From: CALAGJ01 sp964293305
GTDB lineage: Bacteria; Bacteroidota; Bacteroidia; Chitinophagales; Chitinophagaceae
Reading direction: 5' to 3'
Assembly (NCBI GenBank): GCA_964293305.1
Contig: CAXYYO010000037.1
Location: 1 to 33,739, forward strand
Length of the DNA stretch: 33,739 nucleotides
Below, one piece after another: positions 15,642 through 24,587 of this stretch (position 1 is the first letter of the stretch; every line of letters begins with the position of its first letter). The notes below the pieces were generated by a model. It worked only from the letters and a program-made list of their open reading frames with translations. It was not told the DNA's origin and made no database searches. The translations under genes were made by a program, and so were the position numbers.

Positions 15642-16979
15642 ATGAGTTATTTAATAAAAAATGCAAGTATAGTAAATGAAGGCCGCATAGTAGAGGCCGA
15701 TGTTTTAATCAAAGGAAAACGCATAGAGAGAATTGCTGCAAACATACAAGTTTCTTTTGCTGTCCATGAAATAGATGCCACGGGTCTCTTCCTCCTGCCC
15801 GGAGCCATTGATGATCAGGTTCATTTTAGAGAGCCGGGTCTTACACACAAAGCCAATATTTATACAGAAGCAAAAGCTGCTGTGGCTGGGGGTGTAACTT
15901 CTTTTATGGAAATGCCTAATACTATGCCGCCAAGTTTTTCACAACAGCTCTTAGAGGACAAGTATCATATAGGCAAAACTACCAGTTTGGCTAATTATTC
16001 TTTTTACATGGGTACTAGTAACGATAACTATGATGAAGTGATGCGTACGAATGAAAAGAGAAAAATGGTATGTGGGGTAAAAATATTTATGGGAAGTTCT
16101 ACAGGTAATCTTTTGGTGGATAACCCCTTGGTGTTGGATAAAATTTTTGGTGGTAGTGAATTGCTGATTGCCACCCATTGTGAAGATGAAAAAATCATCA
16201 AGAAAAATTTTGAAAATTTAAAGCAGTATAAACAGACTTTGGAAGCATCAGATCACCCTATTATTAGAAATGAGGATGCCTGTTTTGAATGTAGTTTCAA
16301 AGCTATACAATATGCAAAAAAGCATGGAAGTCGCTTGCATATTCTACATATAACAACAGCAAAAGAGCTTGCTTTATTTACAAATATGCTACCACTGAAG
16401 CAGAAAAAAATAACAGCAGAGGTATGTGTACATCACCTGCATTTTACAGCAGATGATTATGCAGTACTTGGAAATAAAATAAAATGTAATCCTGCCATAA
16501 AATCTTCTGATAATAAAGATGCTTTATGGGCTGCATTACTTGATAACAGGCTTGATGTAATAGCTACAGATCATGCACCTCATACCATAGAAGAAAAATC
16601 AGGAAATTATGAGCAAGCCCATGCCGGATTGCCATTGGTGCAGCATTCTTTATTATTGATGATGCACTATGTACAACAAGGAAAAATAAGCATTGAACGG
16701 GTGGCAGAAAAAATGAGCCATGCAGTGGCAGATTGTTTTAATATTTTAGACAGGGGTTATATTAGAGAAGGATATTATGCAGATATCGTTCTAGTAAATG
16801 CAAAACGAGAAACAACAATTTCGAAAGAAAATATTTTGTATAAATGCGGATGGAGCCCCTTGGAAGGAAATGTGCTACCTGCTACTATTGAATATACTTT
16901 TGTGAATGGCCACCCTGTATTTGCAAAAGGAATTTGGAATGAAAATCTACATGGTGAGCGTCTTGAATTTGATCGATAA
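15642..16979 (+). CDS. pyrC: Dihydroorotase (with a Gln at the first metal-ligand position)
   Basis: Dihydroorotase cyclises N-carbamoyl-aspartate to dihydroorotate in pyrimidine synthesis. The 445-residue product is an amidohydrolase barrel. Expected metal residues are His61, the lysine to be carboxylated Lys147 (GVKIFMGSSTG), His179 (ATHCEDE), His236 (HILHITT) and Asp310 (IATDHAPHT). The usual HxH on strand 1 is DDQVHFREPG here, so Gln59 replaces the first His. I recall the DDQVHFREPG form in other Bacteroidota dihydroorotases, which suggests a lineage variant rather than decay. The family contains other cyclic amidases, but the REPG and MPNT blocks favour dihydroorotase. pyrE and pyrG lie farther right in the window but not in the same operon. 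Confidence 0.87.
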   Translation: MSYLIKNASIVNEGRIVEADVLIKGKRIERIAANIQVSFAVHEIDATGLFLLPGAIDDQVHFREPGLTHKANIYTEAKAAVAGGVTSFMEMPNTMPPSFSQQLLEDKYHIGKTTSLANYSFYMGTSNDNYDEVMRTNEKRKMVCGVKIFMGSSTGNLLVDNPLVLDKIFGGSELLIATHCEDEKIIKKNFENLKQYKQTLEASDHPIIRNEDACFECSFKAIQYAKKHGSRLHILHITTAKELALFTNMLPLKQKKITAEVCVHHLHFTADDYAVLGNKIKCNPAIKSSDNKDALWAALLDNRLDVIATDHAPHTIEEKSGNYEQAHAGLPLVQHSLLLMMHYVQQGKISIERVAEKMSHAVADCFNILDRGYIREGYYADIVLVNAKRETTISKENILYKCGWSPLEGNVLPATIEYTFVNGHPVFAKGIWNENLHGERLEFDR

Positions 16980-17006
16980 GATTTCTAATAAATGGATAAT
17001 AAAGAC

Positions 17007-19955
17007 CTAATTCTTAGCCTGTTCCCCATCCAATGCTTTATAAATTGTATCTAAAATTTTTGTTCTCACATTTAATCTATTGAGCATTGTATTATCACCA
17101 CCATTTGGACAAACACGGTTGGATAAAAAAACAAATACAAGTTGTTTCTCTGGGTCTGCCCATACACAGGTGCCTGTAAAGCCCGTATGTCCAAATGTAA
17201 GCGCTGAGCAGCTTTGAGCAGGATAGGGCTCCTTCCTGGTTAGATTTTCTTTTTCTGGTTTATCAAAGCCAAAACCCCTTCGACTGATGCTGCTTTGGTA
17301 TGCAGTAAATATGTTGATGGTTTCCGATTTTAAATATTTATTACCATTCCACTCTCCATTATTTAAAAGCATCATAAAGATAGAAGCAAGATCTTCAGCA
17401 TTGCTAAAAAGACCTGCATGACCGGCCACCCCACCCAGCATGGCAGCACCGGGGTCATGCACATAGCCTCTAATGAGTTGTTCTCTAAATTGCATTTCCC
17501 ATTCTGTAGGAACAATATTTTTTTCTGCCATAAATTGCAATGGAGTAAAGTGAATATTTGGCAACTCCATTGGCTCATAAAAAGTTTCATAAAGGTAGCT
17601 GTCCAATGTTTTTCCTGTGATGGCTTCTACCACTAATCCTAAAAAAATAAAATCATTATCACTATACAAATAGCTTGGGTTTGATGAAACCCTGCTTTGT
17701 AGAATTCTTTTATAAATGCTGTCCTTCCAATCATTTCTTAAATACATATTTGCAGCCACGGGAATAGCATATTGACTATCTGAAATCTTTTGATAAAGAC
17801 CTGGTAGAGGATTTCCTGATTTTGTTTCAATCGTTTCTTTGTAAAATGGAATATATGCCAGCATACCCCCTTGGTGAAGTAGAAGTTCACGTATGGTGAT
17901 AAATGCTTTGTTGCTTCCTGCGGTCCAAGGAAGATAATGTACCATTGGTCTTCCTAATTCTATTTGGCCCAATTCATATAATTTCATTATTGCTAGTGTA
18001 GTAGCAGCAACTTTTGTAATGGATGCAAGATCATACACACTCTGCACATTTACTTTTTCCTCTTTGTCATAAGTAAAATGGCCATATGCTTTATTCCATA
18101 CAATATTATTATTCTTTGCTATTATCACTTCACAACCCGGCATGGCATATTTATCAATAGCAGTATTTATAATACTATCTATTTGTATGAGTACCGATGA
18201 TTCAAAACCAGCATCCTCAGGGCTTTGTATCATTTTTTTTGAAAGAGCTACCGCTATTCCGCTACCCACTTTTAATTGTTCGCAGATAGTAACTGGAAGT
18301 CTACCGGTAGCTGTATATTTTCCCATGAGCCAGTCCGCTGCTGCATGCTGAAAAATAGCATCATCTTCATACACACATACCAGATTATTTACATCGCATA
18401 TATTATTTAAGCCATAGGGATTGCCAAAGGCTACCACTAAACTATTTGTTTCTTCAGCTACTTTATTTAAAAATGAAGAAACCTGTGAGAATATACCAAA
18501 GTTTGAAGCAATACCGCCTCTGTATTTGTGCAACCCGGCAATTACAATATCATACTTAGTTTTTAAATGGTCAAGCAATTTTTCCATCACAATATTTTCT
18601 GCTTTATAGTCTAGGTAATAGATATCTGCTTTATAATCTTTTTTTAACCGACTACTAAGTGTATTGTCCTGCTGGTCTCCAATCAATACATACGCAATCT
18701 TTGATACACTATCCAAGGGTAGTGATATTTTTTTATTCCATTTTAACACAGTGAGTGCATGCTCGGCTATGTCTTTTCTAATGGCAGGTACATCTGCATT
18801 TAGATGGGCCGTAAGATCTTTTGTATCGATAACTGGCTTTTGCATTAAGCCTGTATGATATTTTGCAAAAAGCACTCTCTTTACTTTTATTTCAATGCTA
18901 TCTTCTGAAATAATGCCTTTGCGTATGGCTTTTGAAATTTGATCAATAGCATCGGCTGCATTTTGAGGCAGACAAAGCATATCATTTCCTGCAAGCAATG
19001 ACTGCACTGCTATGGCACCATTGCTATAATATTTTGTAACACCCTTCATTTCAAGACCATCGGTAAAACTGATACCATTAAAATGCAATTCATTGCGCAT
19101 CAAATCAGTAACATTTGCTTTAGATAATGTAGTGGGTTGATGTGGTGTGGCATCTATGGCGGGTATGCTTAAATGTGCTACCATTACACTACCCACACCT
19201 GCATCAAAAATTCTTTTGAAAGGATAAAGCTCCAATGAATCTAAATCAGCAATTGATTTTTTGATGACAGGCAGATCCAAATGCGAATCAACGCTTACAT
19301 CTCCATGACCAGGAAAATGTTTTGCACAGGCCATTACACCTACATCCTGCATGCCGTTCATGATGGCTATGCCTAAATTTGCTACCCTATATTTATCCTC
19401 TCCAAATGAGCGAACACCTATAACAGGATTTGCAGCATTATTATTAATATCAACTACAGGTGCATAGTTTACTTGAATACCCATACGCTTACACTGTTCA
19501 CCTATTACTTTGCCTGCACGATATATAAGTATGTCATCCTGCACAGCACCCATCGTAAGCTGATCGGGCAGCCGCATTACACTATCTGCCATACGCATAC
19601 CCAAGCCAGACTCCCCATCCACACAGACCAATATGGGCGTTTGTGCTTTGCTTTGTAATTCATTTAAAATGTTTGCCTGATACACGGGGCCACCCTGAAA
19701 AATACATACAGAACCAATATTGTATGCACGTACCAAAGAATCTACCCGTTTTGTATAAAACACAACACCACCGGGAGTTTTTTCAGATAATCTTACAACA
19801 ATGAGTTGTGCAATTCTTTGTTTTTTGCTGAGGCTTTTATATACACTATCTACCCAATGTGTGGCAGCTGGTGTGTATTTATAAAAAGATTGTGCCTGAA
19901 GATTGCTCGACAAGCATAAAAAGATTATTAATGAAATGATTGATTTTTGATGCAT
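17007..19955 (-). CDS. Fusion of NagZ-like GH3 beta-N-acetylglucosaminidase and beta-lactamase-family serine hydrolase
   Basis: The 982-residue product has a signal peptide (1-22, ending LQAQ). Residues 30-370 are a GH3 N-terminal barrel with the NagZ signature KHFPGHGD at 212-219, the Asp223-Ser-His225 part of the Asp-His acid/base dyad, and nucleophile Asp299 in FTDGLEM. A GH3 C-terminal-like domain spans about 400-570. Residues 590-975 are a class C beta-lactamase/esterase fold with SITK (Ser645, Lys648), YSD at 764-766 in place of YxN, and HTG at 923-925 in place of KTG. In Bacillus, NagZ and the serine-hydrolase amidase AmiE are neighbouring muropeptide-recycling genes. A fused periplasmic enzyme that removes both peptide and GlcNAc from muropeptides is therefore a reasonable inference. 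It faces the dihydroorotase gene tail to tail, 27 bp away. Confidence 0.9.
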   Translation of the reverse strand: MHQKSIISLIIFLCLSSNLQAQSFYKYTPAATHWVDSVYKSLSKKQRIAQLIVVRLSEKTPGGVVFYTKRVDSLVRAYNIGSVCIFQGGPVYQANILNELQSKAQTPILVCVDGESGLGMRMADSVMRLPDQLTMGAVQDDILIYRAGKVIGEQCKRMGIQVNYAPVVDINNNAANPVIGVRSFGEDKYRVANLGIAIMNGMQDVGVMACAKHFPGHGDVSVDSHLDLPVIKKSIADLDSLELYPFKRIFDAGVGSVMVAHLSIPAIDATPHQPTTLSKANVTDLMRNELHFNGISFTDGLEMKGVTKYYSNGAIAVQSLLAGNDMLCLPQNAADAIDQISKAIRKGIISEDSIEIKVKRVLFAKYHTGLMQKPVIDTKDLTAHLNADVPAIRKDIAEHALTVLKWNKKISLPLDSVSKIAYVLIGDQQDNTLSSRLKKDYKADIYYLDYKAENIVMEKLLDHLKTKYDIVIAGLHKYRGGIASNFGIFSQVSSFLNKVAEETNSLVVAFGNPYGLNNICDVNNLVCVYEDDAIFQHAAADWLMGKYTATGRLPVTICEQLKVGSGIAVALSKKMIQSPEDAGFESSVLIQIDSIINTAIDKYAMPGCEVIIAKNNNIVWNKAYGHFTYDKEEKVNVQSVYDLASITKVAATTLAIMKLYELGQIELGRPMVHYLPWTAGSNKAFITIRELLLHQGGMLAYIPFYKETIETKSGNPLPGLYQKISDSQYAIPVAANMYLRNDWKDSIYKRILQSRVSSNPSYLYSDNDFIFLGLVVEAITGKTLDSYLYETFYEPMELPNIHFTPLQFMAEKNIVPTEWEMQFREQLIRGYVHDPGAAMLGGVAGHAGLFSNAEDLASIFMMLLNNGEWNGNKYLKSETINIFTAYQSSISRRGFGFDKPEKENLTRKEPYPAQSCSALTFGHTGFTGTCVWADPEKQLVFVFLSNRVCPNGGDNTMLNRLNVRTKILDTIYKALDGEQAKN

Positions 19956-20394
19956 CGGCGGAAAATTATGTAATTCACAGATTTTCCGTTCCGTATTTTT
20001 TGTATTAACGAGGATTATTTGTGAAGGAATGGATATTGATAATGACTTTTTCTAATGATTCATTAATTGATTACGAAGTAGATATGTTTTACATATTTCT
20101 TTTATTTTGGAAATAATATTTTATAAGAGGAGCACGTATAGCGAATTCATCAAGCTATATGGGTTGAATATCCGCAATAATTTAATGCATAAAATCCAAT
20201 TCGTGTTTAATAAAACGAAAAGTAATACCTGTTGGCAGCTCTATTAAACCCATAATTAGGTTGTTTATACAATTTTTAATTTTGTTTTTTGTTAACAACT
20301 AAGCTATTCAAATTTTGCTAAAAAAGATTCAAGGCTTCAATCAAAAAATATTCAAAAAAGGAAAGTCATTCCTTAAACATGAATCAATAAATAG
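19956..20394. other. 439-bp AT-rich gap
   Basis: No gene or RNA gene was seen. It contains the near-perfect palindrome TAATGATTCATTA at 20053-20065. On the minus strand TAATTTTC shortly before the 19955 start weakly resembles a -7 element for the NagZ fusion gene. Confidence 0.4.
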
Positions 20395-21294
20395 CTAAGC
20401 CCATAGATTAGAAGGGTAGATGCCATCCATTACTAAGCGATTGACACTAGCCTGCACAACTGGTGCATCTTCTTTATAAGTAACACCAAACCATTTAGCA
20501 GATGTGGGCACTAACTCAATTACTCCAGCGCCTTTTTTTATAAAATGATCCGCCATTTTTGGCATGAGGTATTCGCTCTTGGGTAGATGAATATTATGTT
20601 GGAGAAAATCTTTAAAGTCGGCTAAGCAAAGGTCAATAAAGTTTTGATGAAAACAAAAAAAGTTCATACTCACTTTGGTATCCTCAGTTAGTATAGTTTC
20701 TATATCATTTTCTTTAAAAACGATATTATAATCGGGTTTGCGATATATGTCTAACCTTTCGTCAATGCCTGTCATCTCAGATTTTGAATTCGTAGAGATT
20801 ACACCTCGACTTACACTTCCATGTTCGCTGAGTGTGTTGGCCAACTCGTAACCAATAACTGCATAGGTTTTCTCGTTACAACGAGTACTTAAAAATGTAA
20901 AAGCTTTTTTGAAAGCATCTGCTCCATAAAAATCATCTGCATTAATAACTGCAAATGGTTCATGTACTATACCTGAACAGCAAAGCACTGCATGTGCGGT
21001 GCCCCATGGTTTTGTACGCTCTTGAGGTATTGAAAAGCCTTCTGTAAAACTGTCTAACTGCTGATAGACATATTCTATCTGTATGCGATCTTTTAATTTG
21101 GGCTCTACTATCTGTTGAAATGATTCGGCAAAATCTTTGCGAATTATAAAAACAACTTTATTAAAACCTGCTGCTATGGCATCATAAACTGAATATTCCA
21201 GAATCGTTTCTCCAGATGGACCAAATGACTGGGTTTGTTTCATAGAGCCATATCTACTTGCCATACCTGCGGCCAATATCACTACTGTGGGCAT
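20395..21294 (-). CDS. Nucleotidyltransferase (sugar-1-phosphate type)
   Basis: The 299-residue product begins with LAAGMASRYGSMKQ (residues 7-20), a form of the GxGTRxG-type loop that binds the nucleotide in sugar-1-phosphate nucleotidyltransferases. INADDFYGADAF near residue 118 supplies the metal-binding Asp. A GT-A Rossmann-like fold is expected. The substrate is not evident: the family includes glucose-1-phosphate uridylyl- and thymidylyl-transferases, but this version belongs to a Bacteroidota group often left as nucleotidyltransferase. It may feed envelope polysaccharide synthesis. It is a single gene flanked by gaps of about 440 bp on both sides. Confidence 0.85.
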   Translation of the reverse strand: MPTVVILAAGMASRYGSMKQTQSFGPSGETILEYSVYDAIAAGFNKVVFIIRKDFAESFQQIVEPKLKDRIQIEYVYQQLDSFTEGFSIPQERTKPWGTAHAVLCCSGIVHEPFAVINADDFYGADAFKKAFTFLSTRCNEKTYAVIGYELANTLSEHGSVSRGVISTNSKSEMTGIDERLDIYRKPDYNIVFKENDIETILTEDTKVSMNFFCFHQNFIDLCLADFKDFLQHNIHLPKSEYLMPKMADHFIKKGAGVIELVPTSAKWFGVTYKEDAPVVQASVNRLVMDGIYPSNLWA

Positions 21295-21320
21295 ATAATT
21301 AAGTGTATTTTAATGCGGTG

Positions 21321-21328
21321 CGAAGGTA
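21321..21328 (-). promoter_or_regulatory. Candidate -7 box of the nucleotidyltransferase gene
   Basis: TACCTTCG on the minus strand, 27 bp before the ATG at 21294, followed by GCACCGC as at the typA box (GCGCCGC). No clear -33 element. Confidence 0.45.
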
Positions 21329-21720
21329 AGAGGAAATCATTTTTGTTGAGAGATAAATAGAGTTGTGGGTGCATGTTTTTATTTCGTCAAACCGAAAGAT
21401 GTAATTTTTTGTATGGAGTAATGATGATAAACATTGTCTTTGAATCATTATCTTTCTTTATAAAAGAAGTCAAATATGATTTTTGGATTATCTGATTCTA
21501 CGGATCGAAGTATTTTCCGATTATATACTAATCTACAAAGTCAAGCATATTCTTTTGCATTAGATATTGCTTTTAAATGGGTATATCAATAATTCTGTCT
21601 ATTTCTAATCCGAACATACATAATGCTGTTTCGCTGCAATTTTTTGCTTAAAAGTACCATCCTACAGTATAACCTTAAAAAGATTTAGACACCGATGTTT
21701 TTTAACCTCGTTTGATTAAG
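21329..21720. other. ~390-bp divergent intergenic region
   Basis: This AT-rich stretch separates the nucleotidyltransferase from the Fe-S protein gene and carries a promoter-like box at each end. No gene, RNA gene or strong hairpin was seen in it. Confidence 0.4.
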
Positions 21721-21728
21721 TACTTTTG
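21721..21728 (+). promoter_or_regulatory. Candidate -7 box of the membrane Fe-S protein gene
   Basis: TACTTTTG fits TAnnTTTG and lies 17 bp before the ATG at 21745. It falls within the 5' codons of a longer in-frame start at 21712, which argues for the later start. Confidence 0.5.
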
Positions 21729-21744
21729 TAGCCTCTCATTTATT

Positions 21745-23076
21745 ATGGAAATATTCTTACAAATAGTTTTTATACTCATGGCTGCCGCCGCCGTATGGGC
21801 TTTTAGTAAAAAAGCAAAAGCAATAAATAGAAATATTTTGATGGGCCGCTCCATGCCTATTGCTGATAATGCCAAGCAGCGTTGGCGCAATGTTTTATTG
21901 TTGGCATTTGGTCAGAAAAAAATGTTTCAAAATCCTACAGTTGCTATAATGCATTTTATAATATATGCGGGATTCATCATCATCAACATAGAGGTTTTAG
22001 AAATTATTTTGGATGGCATACTCGGCACACACCGACTTTTTCTGGGTTTATTAGGTTCGTTTTATTCTTTCCTAATAAATTTCTTTGAGTTATTAGCCGC
22101 AGGCGTATTGATTGTATGCATTATTTTTCTGGCACGGCGTAATCTGCTCAAACTAAAAAGATTTATGAGCAATGATTTAGATGGATGGCCACGAAGTGAT
22201 GCAAATTATATCCTAATTACAGAAATTGTTCTAATGAGCCTCTTTCTCACCATGAATGCCTGTGATACAATTTTGCAAGACAATAATTATGGACATTATG
22301 GATCACATGCCACAGGAAATTTTGTTGTATCTGCTCTGCTGAAGCCATTATTTTCAGGAATGAGCATGACATCATTATCAACTATTGAGCGTATAGCTTG
22401 GTGGATGCATATAGCTGGTATTTTTGCCTTTCTAAATTATTTGCCTTATAGTAAACATTTACATATAATGTTGGCATTTCCTAATGCTTATTATGCCCCA
22501 TTAACGGCACAGGGTAAAATGCAAAATATGCCCGAAATACAAAAAGAGGTTTTGTATGCCATGCAGCCGGAAACAATACCAACTGATACACCCACCGATG
22601 CACCAAAAAAGTTTGGGGCCAAAGATGTATTTGACCTCAGCTGGAAAAATCTTTTGGATGCCTATAGTTGTACAGAATGTGGTAGATGTACCACCGCCTG
22701 CCCTGCAAATATTACCGGCAAAAAATTAAGCCCAAGGAGCATCATGATGAAAACAAGAGATCGGCTGGAAGCAGTAGGCAAAAATGTGGATACCAATGGA
22801 AGTTTTGTTGATGACAATAAAACATTACTCCGTGATTATATTTCTGACGAAGAACTTAGAGCCTGCACTACCTGCAATGCCTGTGTGGAAGCCTGCCCGG
22901 TTAGCATTTCTCCACTTGACATTATTCTTCAAATGCGTAGATACCTCATTATGGAAGAAGCAAATGCTCCAGCAGAATGGAACAATACTTTCAGCAATAT
23001 AGAAAATAATTTTGCCCCTTGGAAATTAGCCCCAGATGATAGGGATAAGTGGGCAGAGGAAATGAAGGCTATGTAA
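21745..23076 (+). CDS. Membrane-anchored 4Fe-4S oxidoreductase subunit (HdrC/nitrate-reductase-gamma-like)
   Basis: The 443-residue product starts with a membrane segment (1-20). Further helices at about 60-90, 100-130, 155-172 and 215-232 form a cytochrome-b/nitrate-reductase-gamma-like anchor. Two 4Fe-4S clusters follow: Cys309, 312, 315, 319 (CTECGRCTTACP) and Cys374, 377, 380, 384 (CTTCNACVEACP). It probably transfers electrons between quinone and a soluble partner. In many Bacteroidota the next gene is an HdrB-like CCG-domain protein; here the neighbour is an unrelated PAP2 gene on the other strand, so the partner must be elsewhere. The start at 21745 is chosen over 21712 because of the promoter box between them. 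Confidence 0.86.
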   Translation: MEIFLQIVFILMAAAAVWAFSKKAKAINRNILMGRSMPIADNAKQRWRNVLLLAFGQKKMFQNPTVAIMHFIIYAGFIIINIEVLEIILDGILGTHRLFLGLLGSFYSFLINFFELLAAGVLIVCIIFLARRNLLKLKRFMSNDLDGWPRSDANYILITEIVLMSLFLTMNACDTILQDNNYGHYGSHATGNFVVSALLKPLFSGMSMTSLSTIERIAWWMHIAGIFAFLNYLPYSKHLHIMLAFPNAYYAPLTAQGKMQNMPEIQKEVLYAMQPETIPTDTPTDAPKKFGAKDVFDLSWKNLLDAYSCTECGRCTTACPANITGKKLSPRSIMMKTRDRLEAVGKNVDTNGSFVDDNKTLLRDYISDEELRACTTCNACVEACPVSISPLDIILQMRRYLIMEEANAPAEWNNTFSNIENNFAPWKLAPDDRDKWAEEMKAM

Positions 23077-23135
23077 ATAAGCAATTGCTTTCTAATAAAT
23101 TAATCAATTTTAGTAGTTACACAGTATTTGAGTCC

Positions 23136-23711
23136 TCAACTTGTATATATTGCGTTAACTCTATCATATAATTTACTCATAGCCCAACCTATAAGTCCAC
23201 CAATTAGGCCTCCACAAATTATGTCTATTGGATAATGCACACCTGTATATACCTGACCATAACTTATTGTGGCTGCCCAAACAAAAAACAAATTATTCCA
23301 TTTTCCGAAAAAGGAATAAAACGATCTGTAAAAAAATACTGCTGCTGCAAAATGATTGGTAGCATGTGAAGACGGAAAGCTATAACCCCCACTGCAATGA
23401 TCTAATAACATACGTGCATAAGGCGCTACACCTGGATCCTGACAAGGTCTTAAACGCTGTACCCATTCTTTTAAAAAATTGCTGCTTACCTGATCAGAAA
23501 TAGTAATAGTAAGTGCTATAAGCAAAAACCATATCAACCTGTTTTTTGAACTAAAATTTTGCCATACAAAAATGATGATAAAGAAATATAAGGGATACCA
23601 TGCTGTCATATCCCTCCACCAAGGATAGATACCATCTAAGAGTGGGGAGGTCCATTCTTTGTTTATTTTATGAAACAACCAATAATCCCATTGCAAAATC
23701 TGGCTAGGCAT
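23136..23711 (-). CDS. PAP2-family membrane phosphatase
   Basis: The 191-residue product has about five to six membrane helices and the three PAP2 motifs: KEWVQRLRP at 81-89, PSSH at 113-116, and the final motif with His159 and Asp163 (VHYPID). The final motif usually begins with Ser-Arg; here it reads Ser-Tyr, which I recall as frequent in Bacteroidota. Likely substrates are undecaprenyl pyrophosphate or lipid phosphates, so a role in envelope lipid recycling is likely but not proven. It starts 3 bp after the methyltransferase stop, so the two form an operon. Confidence 0.9.
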   Translation of the reverse strand: MPSQILQWDYWLFHKINKEWTSPLLDGIYPWWRDMTAWYPLYFFIIIFVWQNFSSKNRLIWFLLIALTITISDQVSSNFLKEWVQRLRPCQDPGVAPYARMLLDHCSGGYSFPSSHATNHFAAAVFFYRSFYSFFGKWNNLFFVWAATISYGQVYTGVHYPIDIICGGLIGGLIGWAMSKLYDRVNAIYTS

Positions 23712-23714
23712 AGT

Positions 23715-24461
23715 TTAGTGTATACGTCTTGCCATAATAATCATGCGTGGAGATTTTCTGATATGGTAGGGTCCCATTCTATAATCTCCAAACACATCTT
23801 CTACAATCAAACCTTGATAAGCCAGTATATCAGTAAAATCTCCTAAGGAAAATTTTTCTACTTTTTCGGTATACAAATGTTTGATGTGTTGACTTGCAGG
23901 TTCTGTAACCTGTATGCGTTTATAAAAATGTTTTTCATCATGCCAGCGGGCCACATGAAAGTGAAAATCACCTACTTCTTTTTCTTCATTTTGAATGATA
24001 TTGTCTTCATTAAAATGTACATTCAAATAGTCTATAACAAATATGCCATTGGGTTTTAAACTCTGAGCAATAGTTCGTACAGCATTGTCATGCTCCCGGT
24101 CTGTATGAAAATACCCAAAACTTGTAAAAAAATTAAAGGCATAATCAAAATAATTAATCCTAAAAGGCAGCCGCATATCGTGTACAAAATACTGCAGGTT
24201 TTCCCTTTCATTTTTTCTTGCTTCTATTATGGAAGGTTCTGATATATCAATACCTGTAACATCAAACCCCATATCGGCCAAAGCCCTGCTATGTCTACCT
24301 TTTCCGCAGGCAGCATCCAAAACCAAACTTCCTGGTGTAGCTTCCATTGTTTTAATGAGGAGTTGCAAAAATTGGGTGGCTTCTTGTTCGTCCCGCTGCT
24401 TATAAAGCAAATCATAATAAGGTGAACTAAACCATTCCTTATACCATTCTTTATCCGGCAT
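23715..24461 (-). CDS. Class I SAM-dependent methyltransferase
   Basis: The 248-residue product is a Rossmann-type methyltransferase. Motif I, DAACGKGRHS at 49-58, binds S-adenosylmethionine, an acidic GIDIS at about 70-74 closes strand 2, and FNFFTSFGYF near 110 marks motif IV. The C-terminal half adds a beta-rich lid. The acceptor is unknown. It is the first gene of a two-gene operon with the PAP2 phosphatase, which hints at an envelope or quinone lipid acceptor, but this is a guess from position. Confidence 0.88.
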   Translation of the reverse strand: MPDKEWYKEWFSSPYYDLLYKQRDEQEATQFLQLLIKTMEATPGSLVLDAACGKGRHSRALADMGFDVTGIDISEPSIIEARKNERENLQYFVHDMRLPFRINYFDYAFNFFTSFGYFHTDREHDNAVRTIAQSLKPNGIFVIDYLNVHFNEDNIIQNEEKEVGDFHFHVARWHDEKHFYKRIQVTEPASQHIKHLYTEKVEKFSLGDFTDILAYQGLIVEDVFGDYRMGPYHIRKSPRMIIMARRIH

Positions 24462-24480
24462 ATAGCTTTGTTATGATATG

Positions 24481-24488
24481 CAAAAATA
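24481..24488 (-). promoter_or_regulatory. Candidate -7 box of the methyltransferase-PAP2 operon
   Basis: TATTTTTG on the minus strand is a full TAnnTTTG match, 19 bp before the ATG at 24461. Confidence 0.5.
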
Positions 24489-24560
24489 TAGGATATATTC
24501 TGCTGGCGCAGAATAAATTTGAAGCTACTATTTATTTAAAGCTTCATTTTGAATTTACAA

Positions 24561-24568
24561 TATGTTTG
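24561..24568 (+). promoter_or_regulatory. Candidate -7 box of glmM
   Basis: TATGTTTG fits TAnnTTTG and lies 19 bp before the ATG at 24588. It falls inside the extra codons of a longer in-frame start at 24549, supporting the later start. Confidence 0.5.
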
Positions 24569-24587
24569 CCATCTCAAAAGAATATTT

